64,000 nt of DNA, from the NCBI GenBank assembly GCA_037074615.1, contig CM073527.1:29599522-29663521 (forward strand), in the 5' to 3' direction. Below are positions 45,885 to 57,639 of this stretch, in pieces. The position numbers were made by a program, and so were the translations under genes. Below the pieces are notes generated by a model. The model made no database searches. It saw only the letters and a program-made list of their open reading frames with translations, and had not been told where the DNA came from. Each line of letters opens with the position of its first letter. The first letter of the stretch is position 1. The stretch is from Leucaena leucocephala. Its lineage: Eukaryota; Streptophyta; Magnoliopsida; Fabales; Fabaceae.

Positions 45885-48280
45885 ATGTATCTTTAATTTA
45901 GATAATTAAATCTGAGATAGGGTGGATTACAATATGTTCCAAAATTTATAAAAATAATGAAACTGATATCATAGGCATCTATGCTACATGTTTCTATTTA
46001 AATATTCTTGAGTGAAACATTTGGATATGTTATATTTCCATAAAATATTTTTCTTATAACATGCTTTGCGTACTTGTAACTATTCTTTATGTATGCTCGT
46101 TTAAGTTTTTATGGGTAATTGACATCTTAACCCTATTTGTAACGTGTAATTTTGTTTCTGCTATAGCAGTCCATAGTAAGATTGTGACAATGTGGCGGAT
46201 TACTTTTTCCAGGTGGCTATATATTCTTTATTTCCTTCTTGTTTTTAATTGTTCTCATAAATGGTATTTTAAATTTTAATTTATTGTCGATTACTACAAA
46301 TTAAATGAAAATTTTGCAATAATTGCTTGGTTCATATGGAGATGGAGAAACACGACTTTTTGATGACACCCAAATTAAAAGCTTTTTGCAGACACCCATT
46401 AACAAAAACCTTGTTGCATGGTGTTTACCTCCAAAACGATGGTGGCGTCATAAGGGAAGAGGGCGGTGGTTGGATTTGCACACACGAGTGTTGTGCATGC
46501 GGAGCTAGGGTAAGGACGGGTCACGTAGGAAGTGATTCACTTTTTGTCATTGATAAGCTGAAAAACCACGAGGTGTGCACACGTTTCAATCAAACCTGAA
46601 ACGTATTTGAGACTTGCCTGGTAGAGATTGGATGTCATGAGAGTTTTGCATTGTAGCTAGCCATATTGGCATAGATATACTAGCCATGCCTTCAAGAATT
46701 ATATTTTCGCTACTAATGGGGGATGTAACGGGGTGAGACTACACCACAGTAGGTGGCTATCCGACGTTAAGGCGTTTGTTTATTTTGCTGGCTACTTTTT
46801 CTTAAATTTTTTCTATTGACCATCTGATCCTTGTATTCACTAGACAAAAAATTAATTTAAAATTTTATATAATATTAAAAGATTAAATTCTTAAAATTTC
46901 TCATGATGCTCATATAAAGTCTTTTATCGGATGTGTCAATTCTTATAAATCAATTGATACCCCTAAAACATTTTAAACAAATACCAGGGAGAGAGTTGGA
47001 TAATAATTATATTCAACTTTTAGATAGTAATATGTTGAGTTAAAACAAATTTATTAGATTACTATTTTTAGATCTGTTAGTTTAATAATTAATTTTGATA
47101 ATAAATATACAATTTTATTATATTTTATATATACTCTTATAATATTTATTATATGATATAATTAGAGAGTTTATTTTAGTTATAAATGTAAGACATATTT
47201 AATATATTATTAATTTTTTAAAATTACCTTTATCGATACTTCCTTTACAATAATTAAGTAAGAGAGGAGAGGGAAGGAGTTAAGGAAAATGATTAGAGTA
47301 TTTTTGAAAAAGTATACTATATTAACTAACTTAACTAATATAATCAAATTAATTAAATAAGTTATATATTAAAGATTAGATAAGTAATATTTATTATTTT
47401 TTAAACTAATTTATTTAATTTATAAATTGATATATATTCTAATATTATAAAGAGATCACATTATATTTATTATAATTAAATAATTTATTAATTTATTTAA
47501 TTTATCTAAATTAATTAAATAGATTTTATATTAAAAACACTATCCAAATTGGTTGAACACCCGTACTCCCTACATTATTATCATCGTCATCATCTGCATT
47601 TGTGTGATGTCTCATAATTTAAAAAAGACAAACAATGATATTTTCCCGTTCTTATTATGTGTGGTTTAAAAAAAATTCATATAAAAATATTTTATAAAAA
47701 CATTCACAAAAAATATTAATTATTTCTAAAAATAAAAAAATCCAATAAAATATTCCTGTCACAAATATAAAAAATATTTTATAAAAATATTCACAAAAAA
47801 TCATCAATTATTTCTAAAAAAAATCCAATAAAACATTCCGATCACAAATTAGTTTACTTTTTAATAATGCCAATAATTATAAAAATATGGAATTATTTAA
47901 TGTCATTTTGACCACATTAATTATATTAAAAAAGCTGAAATTTGAAAGGAAAGAACAGTGTTTTTTTTTAACCAAATTATTTGATAGAGGAATGTCTGTT
48001 AATTCAAACTCTTTAAAATTGATCCAAAGAGGCAAAGACTCCTTACTCTGGTTTCAAGTCCAAAGTGTCTTAGGATACCCTGATTAAATAAAAAAAAATC
48101 GTTTTAAAGAGATGGAAACAACGGATATACACATGATTTTTCAAGAAAATGAAGAGTCGAGAACTAGCCGTTACAACTTTACAATAGTTCTAAAGGACCC
48201 CCTAACGGTCATATTCCGCTCCACCCAAAAGTCCCAACCAACGAATATCAGTATGACCGTTCGGCCTCGGAAATCAGGCT
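45116..48280. other. Very AT-rich intergenic DNA
   Basis: A (TA)n run lies at 45845-45879. The short frames at 46061-46600 are not supported by any family. 46700-47880 is extremely AT-rich. I see no gene. Confidence 0.55.
47672..47850. repeat. Tandem duplication, unit about 90 bp
   Basis: Two adjacent copies share ATATTTTATAAAAA.ATTC, ACAAAAAAT.AT.AATTATTT and AAATCCAATAAAA.ATTCC, followed by TCACAAAT. Non-coding. Confidence 0.75.
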
Positions 48281-48281
48281 C

Positions 48282-48288
48282 TATATAA
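48282..48288 (+). promoter_or_regulatory. Probable TATA box
   Basis: TATATAA in CTCTATATAATG, 100 bp upstream of the start codon at 48388; spacing suits a short 5' UTR. Confidence 0.6.
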
Positions 48289-48387
48289 TGAGTAAGCAAG
48301 CGTCGTAGGTCGTCATCCACCTAGATCGATCCAAACAACACAACTATCGTAACCTTGCGCAATCTTCCTCTCACCCACTCGTCGGAA

Positions 48388-48951
48388 ATGGGTATTTCCA
48401 TGAACAGTCAGTCAGCTAGCTCGATCCATCGACATTGCCACACCTACAAGGTCTTCCTTTTCTGCAACTACATACTCTTGGGTGCAGCATCCAGTTGCAT
48501 CTTTCTCACCCTCTCGCTTCGCCTCATCCCCTCTGTCTGTGGCTTCTTCCTGATTCTTCTCCACGTCTTGACCATTGCAGGAGCTGTCTCAGGATGTGCA
48601 GCAGCTTCGGCTGGGGCTAGCCGATGGTACTCTGCTCACATGGTAGCCACCGTGCTAACAGCCATATTTCAGGGTTCCGTTTCTGTTCTCATCTTTACAA
48701 GAACTGAGGATTTTCTTGGTCAGTTGAAATCCTATGTGAGAGAAGAGGATGGTTCTGTCATACTCAAATTGGCCGGTGGGCTAAGTATTTTGATATTTTG
48801 CCAGGAGTGGGTCGTTCTGACGCTCGCTTTTTTCCTCAAGTATTACGCCCACGTTAATGGTGATTCAGGGGCCAATACCATGGCTATGAGGAATGCCAAG
48901 GTGCAGCAGGAGGAGGATTTGAAGGATTGGCCGTGGCCTTTCCAGGTCTAA
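48388..48951 (+). CDS. Four-helix membrane protein of unknown function, 187 aa
   Basis: Single-exon gene starting at ATG 48388 (MGISMNSQ); the frame is open further upstream, but only from a non-ATG codon. Four hydrophobic segments are visible: about 22-47 (VFLFCNYILLGAASSCIFL), about 50-72 (VCGFFLILLHVLTIAG, then small Ala/Gly-rich residues), about 82-105 (AHMVATVLTAIFQGSVSVLI) and about 130-155 (LAGGLSILIFCQEWVVLTL). A charged tail ends EEDLKDWPWPFQV. Helices 2 and 3 are joined by the short loop SAGASRWYS. The tryptophan-rich end and four-helix layout resemble a plant-specific uncharacterised family. It has the general shape of CASP-like proteins, but I do not see their conserved Arg and Asp pair, so I do not assign it there. 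A TATA box lies 100 bp upstream. The gene appears intact. Confidence 0.8.
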   Translation: MGISMNSQSASSIHRHCHTYKVFLFCNYILLGAASSCIFLTLSLRLIPSVCGFFLILLHVLTIAGAVSGCAAASAGASRWYSAHMVATVLTAIFQGSVSVLIFTRTEDFLGQLKSYVREEDGSVILKLAGGLSILIFCQEWVVLTLAFFLKYYAHVNGDSGANTMAMRNAKVQQEEDLKDWPWPFQV

Positions 48952-49742
48952 CATCTCCTTACAACTTCCATCATCCTTTAATTCACTGGTCTCACCGGTG
49001 TATTTAGAGTTCACCCTTACAAGTTCATGACAAATCAATGTTCAATTATTCTATTACCATTCATGTAAGGCTTCCTTCTATTGTTTTATAGGGCCATATT
49101 TCAGAGAGAAATTTGATTGAGATTTGTACTGTGGGTGTCTCCCCTCCTTTCGAAATTCTCCACAGAAACATTGGTGAATTTTTATTTTTGAGAAGGGACA
49201 AAAAATTGATTCATTAGGAAAATTTTTATTATCACTTTTATGATCACTACCACCACCATAATTATTATTTAGCTAAAATGGTGCATCTCTATTCAAATGT
49301 CAATCCAAAACTACAGAAAGCGCCTCGAAAGAGGAACGAAAACATGCAAAAGACGGTGAATTGAAGGCATTTAATTTTGAATGAAGTACGCGTATTCTTG
49401 CACGGGCTTGCTAAAATCCACTTGAGAACATTTTATTCCAGACTTCTAATAAGACATAGCGACAACACAGGTTTCAACGGCTATAAACTTCGAATAACGA
49501 GGAGTCACCGATTAGCATAGCACCTCTGGCTTGCCAATCAAAGAACCATGGGCCAGGTGCTTTGATCAGGAACATGTCCAAAGAACTTAAAAAAGGTAAA
49601 GATATCGTTTTTTTTTTAAAGTTTCTGCTAAGCCCAACCTTACAAAAAGGTAAAGATGGTATAGTATTCACAAGGGCTTCCCAACTAGGATGTCAGGGCT
49701 AAAGCGGCCCAACCGGATGTCAGGCACTAAAGTGGTGAGGTT

Positions 49743-52700
49743 TCACCGGGGTTTCACGCTTTCGCCAGGAGGCAAACAACTTTTCGAGAAAAAGGTAGTG
49801 ATACTCCTGGCTCCCCTGCTGCTCTTTTCTGCCAATTTATAAAATAATTTCAGACATGGAAACGGGATCAAGACTTGAAAAAGTCCTAGATACAATAAAA
49901 AATATTAATTGCTGCATACCCACCAGGGTAGAGTGCCAAGCCAAGCTTAACCAAAACTTCTTTCTTCACCTGCATAATAATTCAGCTATAAATCAAGCTG
50001 ACTTACAAATCAAGAGTCATCAGGGGGGTACGTTAAATAAGAAACCTGCAGACGGTTATCGACATAATTTGATACTTCACGCAATTTATTTCTCAGAAGA
50101 GACTTTGAGACAGCAGGGAACTTGTGTTGCAAAGACTCTAACACCTTATTTATGTCCTCAGAACAAGTCTGAATAGCAGTAACCTGGAAAAACGGAGAGA
50201 AAATAAGGCAAAATAAATATATGCTCGGGAAACTTGCATCCTACACCACAAAATCAGCTGATGCCTGATGGCCTACCCACCTAAACCCATCACAGCATCT
50301 CAATGGAAATTGTCAACAATCTATCATTTCAAAATCATAGTAACTTCCAAATCACCCAATTAACATCTCTATTATCTGTAGTAACTTACAATTTCAACAG
50401 CATTCCATTGTATCTTAAGACTTGCTATTATAGCTGAAATGAATTACTAACAATTATAAGGTAGATCACAGTCCGGTCTCCAGCCACAATACAATATAAA
50501 TTTTACGATAAAAGAGCTGAAATGGATAGCTTACAATAATAGATAGGTCTGACCCTGAAATTTCTTCCATAAAATAGTTCGTAGCAGCACTTTTACCAGT
50601 ATAGAGGTAGGTTTCTTGGTCCTCATCTTGCATTTTATCCATACATATTTCTATACATGAGCTACCAGGGATTAGGCGCATACTCAAGGTTTGCAAGCAC
50701 ATAAGCTCTAGCTTAGGGTTACCACTAAGATTGTGACTCAATAACATACAGTCCTTATCATGCATCAAACTTGTTATTATCAAGGGCTGATTTTTTCGAA
50801 GAGCATGCTCTGTCAAATTGTTCAGATATTTCTGCTGTCTAAGCACTGTACAGTACTCAGTTTCCATATCTTTATATCGAGTTGAGCTCTCAGCACCCTC
50901 AATGTCAACGTCAATATCTGTTTCTGATCTATCCACCTGTGCACCCTACATTCAAATAACGAGATTGGTGAGTAGTGTAGCGTCTCTAACAAATTCCAAT
51001 TGCTAGTAAGTGCTCTAAAGGAGAAGTGATGCTATATAAGAACATGGGATTCCAGGTCACATTTTTCTACTTCCAGTCATCATATGTAAACATCCAAATG
51101 CAACTTCATTTAAGGGTACAAAAGCCAAAGATTTACCTCATCTTCAGAGAGATATCCATCAGGTACAAAAAATCCATCTTCCGTTTCATCATCGGATTTT
51201 GAGCATTCCTCTAAACTGTCCTCTTCATCTTTATCGCAATCTGAAAGACTTTCACCAGGATCCTCCTAGACAATTAAGAATGTTGGTACTAGATTGCATC
51301 CACCATATATTATTCAAATTGAAAATGACAATGAAAATTCAAAGCACCTCTTCCCATTCCTCATCACTGCTGATCTCATAATCCAGGTTTGGGTCCTTCC
51401 TAAAAGGATGGCGTGGCCCAACAACATGACTAGAAACACATTAAACACAAGAAACCTCAAGAATAAGACAACACAGTCAATGATCAATAGTAATTCTACG
51501 AGATGAGGTATTCATGAGCATATAAGAGATAGACTAAGAAAACATTTAGGTAACATGTACATGCCACTACCATTTCTAGATTTGTATTAAAGTCATAAAG
51601 GCAGCAAAAAACATACACCATAAGGACAACTACAATGTTGATATAATCAGCGGTCCATTTTTGGAGGACGATATTTGGGGAAGGAAAAAAGAACTCAGTG
51701 CACTTAAGATACATACGCAAGACACTTTCTAACTACTGCTAGCTTTTTAGGAGTACTTCATTAACTAATGAATTAATTACTAAAGGCATCAAGGACTGGG
51801 GATTATGTAATGATGAAAACCCAAGTAGCATGATATACTTGGTCCTACATACAGTAGTATTAGATACTCTGTAAGATATCTACGTGGGTCAGTTTCCCCA
51901 CTTAATTAGCTAACTTTTGAAAAGGGTTCTCCATCTTGCTCAAGTACCCATCAATTGGTATTAGAGCTAATGGTTGACAGTTTCAAAAAGGCCTACCTAC
52001 AAAACATTCTGTTTGGTGGAGGGTTCTGAGTGACAAAAAAGTCCAAGCGAAGTGTCATAGAGTATAACTACTAGAATGTTGGCCCTTCAAGAGGGGCAAC
52101 TGTTGGAGACTAAAGTAATATCCCAAGTCCTGCACAAAATAGGATGGTACGCTTTGTATGGTATTTACATGAAATGATTCCCCCATCCCAACTAAATACC
52201 CATCATGTAATAAGCAATAAAGTGAGTCAAAAGCAATGCATATATCACTTAATTTAATAAATTATATTACAATTAAATAAAGGAAAAAAAGTAATTAAGT
52301 ATATTAAGGGTATAATTTGAAGGAAAATATAATTAGCTGATACAAAACAACTTCTAAAACATGAAGTTATCAAGTATATATCCATTATAAATTTATAATC
52401 ATTAAAAATTAGAAGAAGATGGACATGAAGAGCAGTAAAACTTTTGAGACTTAACTTCTAGGTAAGGATTTAAGACCAAGAGAGCCGTAGTAAAATCCAA
52501 CCCTAACCATTAGGGAACTAACCTTTTCTTGGGCCACATACCATAAAAGGCAGGTTTATGGTTATTATCAAACTGTAGCAACTGTTTTCCATGACAGCAC
52601 TTATTGATTTCCAGAAGAGAATCATCTGGATTGATCATGCATGATAGGATGTCAGAATTATTTCCTCTCAGTCCATCCACTTGCTTCTCCACACCCAACT

Positions 52701-55596
52701 CATCATGATGAGATACTATTCCAGTAGTCGTCAGCTTAAGCTCCTTAAAAAGTTCAATCTTAGGCTTCTGACGCAAGCCCCAGCTAGATTTTCTGTTTGG
52801 GCGAATTGACTGACCTAAACTGTGCCATGAAGAAAAGTGCAACCTGCATAGATGGACATCATTTCTTGAGATCGAACAACACAAATTTGGGGGCCCAAAA
52901 AATACTTGTGAAGATCCAAGTAGTTGTCAGCTTAAGCTACTTTTCGAAAGAATAATTTAGAAAAAGATAGAAACTTACTTGCGGAGATCCTCAATACAAA
53001 TCTCACTACTTGATGCAAGACTATGATCCATTGATTGTGTAACGGAACCAGACAAATTTCCACCGTCTCTATTTAGCGATTTAGATGTGTTTGCTTTAGC
53101 TGAGAACAAGTCATTCTTGCATGAGGGGTTGGTTTTACTTCTTTTGAGAAAGCGCTCCATTATAGAAGCTTGCTTTTGCAGTGAACGCTTCTTTTTCAAT
53201 TCAGCTTCTTCTTTCTGTTGACGCAGTTGATCCTTGTCACTATCCTCTAGCTGCTTTCTCCTTTCAAACCCATCATCTTCACATCTTTCATCTTTTCTTG
53301 CCTCTCTTTGCAGAACATTTTCCTGCAATAATTGAGCAATTGGTGGAAAAGGCAGTCTTTGACAGTCAAAAAGATAAATTAAACTACATTAGATAGATGA
53401 ACACAAAGTTAGAAGATTAGAATGATAATAAGCTCCAGAAGGCTGCAACAAATATAATCTAATGAAACCGGTAATCACATTATTCTATCACCAGGTCAAT
53501 CCCCCTTCCTTTTGCTTTTCTTCTGTCAATATCTCCATCACCTTGGCCAATACAAACATTTAACCACAAAATTTCTATAGAATGCCCATGTTGGTCAGAA
53601 CCTGTACCAACAAACCAGATAAGAGGATAAAAACAGCAAATACTTACACTGGGCAACATTTCCTTTTGCATTTCACTGACAATGCCATTTCTCTCATTTT
53701 CAATCACTCTTCTATTTCTCTCCAACTGTTTAAGTAGCAATTTCTCTTCTCTCCTTGCTTCCCTCTTAGCCCTAAAATTATAATGTAAATAATTAAATAA
53801 AAGGTACCATATATCTTAAGGAACAGTCATATATATATCCAAGAATACTATGGTTATTACATGTCAACACTGTTCTTCTTGATTAAGCCATCCACTAACA
53901 AGCGGATATCTGGTTCAGTGAAGGCTTTATCAAGCTTCTCTGATGCCTTCATTAAGCTCTGTTTGTACATCTGATCACTCTGTGGCTTCATCAGCATGGT
54001 TATCATTTCTGAAGAAGGGACAGAAGCATTATAAAATAGATATCATATGAGCAAGTATGCCTTCCACTAAAGTAACTAGAAACTAATTATTTCAAAGAAG
54101 TATGGGGGGAACAACTACCCCTGAAAGCTCTAACCTGGAATGTCCCCGCAGCTTCAGTACTCAAACAAACATTCCATATAAAAACACATCTAGATGTCAC
54201 AGAATTTACAGTTCACAAGGATCTTGGACTGGGCAAGAAAAAGGTAAACTATCCGTTTACAACTGCCATTGCAGACTGCAGAGTTTCATAAAAGCAATAT
54301 GCTGTTCTCAGAGTTGCCAAACTAAAACTTGATACTATGCTAACTAAAATGTTCATGTGGGCACTAGGCAGTGCTTCCATGGGGGGAAACTATTAATAAA
54401 TAGATAGAAATGGGAAGATATATATTATTTCCATCTGACAATTTCCACACGTAATCATCATAGCAACACCAAAAGTTAACATCAAATCATGCGTTGTAGT
54501 ATGTTTCTTTCAATGAAAATGATAGATAACTAGTTCAATCTTGAATATAGTGGAAAACCGAAGCTAACCACAAGAGCAAGAGAATGCAGTACCAGAAACA
54601 GCCATAATTCTCTCATGGATCTTTCTGCGGCAAGTTCGCCGAACAGTGAACTGTTTTCGAACAGAAATTGGTATCAATTTCACATCCCTTGTCTGCATGT
54701 TTATTAAATAAGTTAACCTATGTACCATAACACATCATTAAGGTAGACAAGAATCCATTAAAAAGACAAAAGTATGTACCAACATCTATAAGTCAACATT
54801 AAGAAGATGTGCGGCTGAATTAGGTGAAAGCAGTTAATAACAAGGAATCGGTGAGTAGAACCAAAAGAAATTAAAGAAAATGCATTGAACAACAAAACGA
54901 GTACTCAAAATTTGCGCAGAGAAATGTTAAGCATAATAAATATGAGGATAACTATGCAAAATTTAAACGAAATGAAAATCAGAAGAACAGACAACACAGT
55001 CTAGTGTATACTATTGAGACTATCAAATCAGATTTTACTGAAGCACACATATGAACAAATTAAAAGGTTAAAGATTACATAAATTAATAAAAATATGAAA
55101 AGCCAGGAAAAAATACCTCCCAACACCAAAAGCATGACTCAGAATCGTCCTCCAGTACATCAGCATCAGCATTGGGCACACCATACATCAGCCTCTGCCC
55201 CGCGAAAAGCACACTACTTTTCACCAACGCATATGTCAACGGATCGGACGCAGGTCCGTTCTCCGAATTCTTTAATTTGTTGTAAATTTGATCAACAAGC
55301 CTCGACAAAGGAAGCTCGCTCTCTTCCATCAAAACAGCGATTACTGCATTTCTCGAAGCACACTCGCTCAGGTCGATGTCCACTTTTTGATCCTTGACCT
55401 CCTTGTAGTATTCAAAAAGTCCGTCAAGTTCCTTATGAAGGGCTTCCATGAGGGTTTCTTTCTCTTTGGCGCTCAAATTTACCAGCGATAAGGTGGGCCT
55501 TTTCCTTTTTCGGATATTTCTGGGGCGAGCATGACTGTTTTGTTGTTGATCTTCGTTATTAACAACATCAGCGTCAACTATGGCTGCATCTGTCAT
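49743..55596 (-). CDS. FAS1: Chromatin assembly factor 1 large subunit (FAS1, p150-like), 12 exons, 802 aa
   Basis: Largest subunit of CAF-1, which deposits H3–H4 on newly replicated DNA in the nucleus. Exons: 55596-55117, 54692-54593, 54008-53861, 53771-53648, 53322-52979, 52843-52523, 51429-51348, 51265-51137, 50945-50535, 50183-50046, 49969-49924, 49828-49743. Junctions are GT–AG, phases agree, and 2409 nt gives 802 aa, close to Arabidopsis FAS1 (about 815). In order: a basic N-terminus (RNIRKRKRPTLS), the RKQFTVRRTCRRKIHERIM block, a charged Lys/Glu/Arg coiled region (REARREEKLLLKQLERNRR to LQKQASIMERFLKRSK), the CAF-1 signature LLQFDNNHKPAFYGMWPKK, an acidic stretch (YEISSDEEWEE, then DCDKDEEDSLEECSKSDDE), and a C-terminal ITTFFSKSCLPP. 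The start is ATG 55596; two codons further upstream are open but not ATG. The gene looks intact. E2F-like motifs lie upstream. Confidence 0.95.
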
Positions 55597-55643
55597 TCTC
55601 ACGCTTCCTCAGCACCCCACACCAGAAGAAAGGGAAAGCGTGC

Positions 55644-55651
55644 CCGCCAAA
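55644..55651 (-). promoter_or_regulatory. E2F-type motif upstream of FAS1
   Basis: CCGCCAAA on plus, i.e. TTTGGCGG on the gene's strand, matching the plant E2F consensus TTTSSCGS, 48 bp upstream of the start codon. Arabidopsis FAS1 is a known E2F target, which supports the call. Confidence 0.6.
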
Positions 55652-55783
55652 CGGAGTAAAGAAAAAACAGGGCGAGAAAAGGAAAACCCTTGCCGTTAAT
55701 CAGACTCCGACAGAAACAGATATGTCGGTCAAGTCATCGGAGATCTGTGTTAGAAATAAGCGGAGATTTTTGTGTGTGTGGGT

Positions 55784-55803
55784 GGGGGGGGGGGGGGGGG
55801 GGG
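55784..55803. repeat. Run of 20 G (C on the FAS1 strand)
   Basis: Uninterrupted G run preceded by GTGTGTGTGGGT. It lies about 190 bp upstream of the FAS1 start codon, between the two E2F-type motifs. Length in the assembly may be inexact. Confidence 0.9.
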
Positions 55804-55808
55804 ATCGT

Positions 55809-55816
55809 TTTCGCGC
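55809..55816 (+). promoter_or_regulatory. E2F-type motif upstream of FAS1
   Basis: TTTCGCGC, a full match to TTTSSCGS, 213 bp upstream of the FAS1 start codon. With the site at 55644 it forms a pair, as expected for an S-phase histone-chaperone gene. Confidence 0.6.
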
Positions 55817-56009
55817 CAAGCGATTTTGGATCCAATTGCGAAATGCGAATGTTTGCGCGCGCATTTTCCCCATAACCCGGCCTTGCTTGCATAGCCTCCA
55901 CTCATTTTATTATTTTAATATAAAATTTATTTAAATAATTAAATTAAAAAATTAGTTAAATTAATTAACATAAAATATTTTTTAAAAAGCTCTAATCTTC
56001 TTTATTGTG

Positions 56010-56563
56010 TGTTTGGAAACACATTTGAGAAATTTTAAAATAAATAGTTATATTTGTTCAAACGAGTTTTTGAATTAAATTATGGTTTAAAACTAATATT
56101 TCAGATAAGTTGATCATAATAGCCTATAGAATAGTAAAAAAGCTTATTAACTAACCAATTACTATATTACCCATACTTTTTCTTATACTCCTCTCATATT
56201 TTTTCTTACACTATCTCTTATACTTTTTCTTACACTATCTCTCATACTTTTTCTTACACTATCTTTCCTCTCTCCTACTTTTTCTTACACCATCTCTTAT
56301 CTCTCATACTTTTTCTTACATCATCTCTCATTTCTTTTCTTACACAATCTCTCCTCTTATATTTTATATCTCTTCATTTACTCATACCATTTTTTCGTAA
56401 TTTACCAATAATAAAAGTATTTATAGAAATAACTATCCAAACACTCATTTATTTAAAACTACTTTTTTTGTAAATTCTTCTCCAAAAACTCTTTTCTATA
56501 AGCAGCCTAAAAGCTTTTTTTTATAAGACCGTTTCTAAAATCTTATCTAAACGGGCCCATTAA
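56010..56563. mobile_element. MITE-like element copy
   Basis: Starts near TGTTTGGAAACACA and ends TCTAAACGGGCCC. It contains many CT-rich units (TTTTTCTTACACTATCTCTC) and the ATTTACCAATAATAAAAGTA block, the reverse complement of blocks in the neighbouring copy. Non-coding. Confidence 0.72.
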
Positions 56564-56827
56564 CTTCCTCCTTCATTTATTTAATTATTATTGAAGGATT
56601 ATCAATAAAAATAATTTAAAATAAAGTTGATAGCTATATAAAACATATATTTATTTATAATTAATATTAACTCCTACTTAAGTTCTATGTAAGGATAAGA
56701 GGAATATTATTATAGAAAAAATGATAGAAATAATAAATTTAGGCAAAATTTAGGTTTTGAAAATTTTTAAAATAAACAACTATATTTGTTTAAAAAGGCT
56801 TTTGGATCAAATTATTGTTTAAAACTA

Positions 56828-57473
56828 AGGGCCCATTTGGATAGGATTTAGGAAATGATCTTATGAAAAAAAGGGCTTTTGGTAGCTTATAGAAAATGGC
56901 TTTTAGAGAAGAGTTTATGAAAAAAGTGGTTTTGAATAAATGAGTGTTTGAATAATTATTTCCAGAAGTATTTTTATTATTGGTAAATTACGAAAAAGGA
57001 TATGAGTATTAAATGAGGAGAGATAAGATATAAGAGGAGAGAGGAGAGAGGGTGTAAGAAAGAAATGAGAGAGGGTATAAGAAAAAGTAGGAGAGATGGT
57101 GTAAGATTTTAGATAAGCTAGTCAGAGTAGTTTATGGAACAGTAAAAGAGCTTATAGATTAACCAATTATTATATTACTCATATTTTTCTTACACTCTCT
57201 CTCCTCTTTCCTTTCTTTTATACACCCTCTCCCCTATCTCTTTTCTTTTATACACCATCTCCCCCTCTCTCTTTTTTTTATACACCATCTCCCCTCTCTC
57301 ATCTATTCTATATTTACTAATAATAAAAGTACTTATGAAAATAATTATCAAATCACTCATTTATTTAAAATTATTTTTTATAAACTTTTCACCAAAAGCC
57401 CTATTCTAAAAGTTTTCCAAAAACCCTTTTTTTTCGAAATCATTTTTTTAAACTCTTATTCAAACGGGCCCTT
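56828..57473. mobile_element. MITE-like element copy with clear terminal inverted repeats
   Basis: About 645 bp. The left end reads GGGCCCATTTGGATAGGATT. The right end, reverse-complemented, reads GGGCCCGTTTGAATAAGAGT, followed in both by a GAT-rich stretch and AAAAAAAGGG.TTTTGG. The flanks read CTAA on the left and TTATTA on the right, which may be a 3-bp duplication but is not decisive. No open frame. It is the best-preserved member of the family in this window. Confidence 0.78.
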
Positions 57474-57639
57474 ATTATTTTTTTATACTAAGAAGAATAT
57501 ATTTCTCTTACTTTTTGTAGTCAAAGAAAATAAAGGACTAGTTAAGGCAAGTGAATATTTATAATAAGAAAAATGACAAAATAAAAAAAGTATAGAACAA
57601 ATTATTCTAGTAAATATATTATAGATTATGGCTCCAAGT

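Noticed and set aside
46061..46600. Open frames including one with GGVIREEGGGWICTHECC
   Set aside because: Overlapping frames without family likeness or splice context in very AT-rich DNA; not enough to call a gene.
48355..48387. N-terminal extension of the four-helix protein (MRNLPLTHSSE)
   Set aside because: The upstream codon is TTG, not ATG; the first ATG is at 48388 and suits the TATA position.
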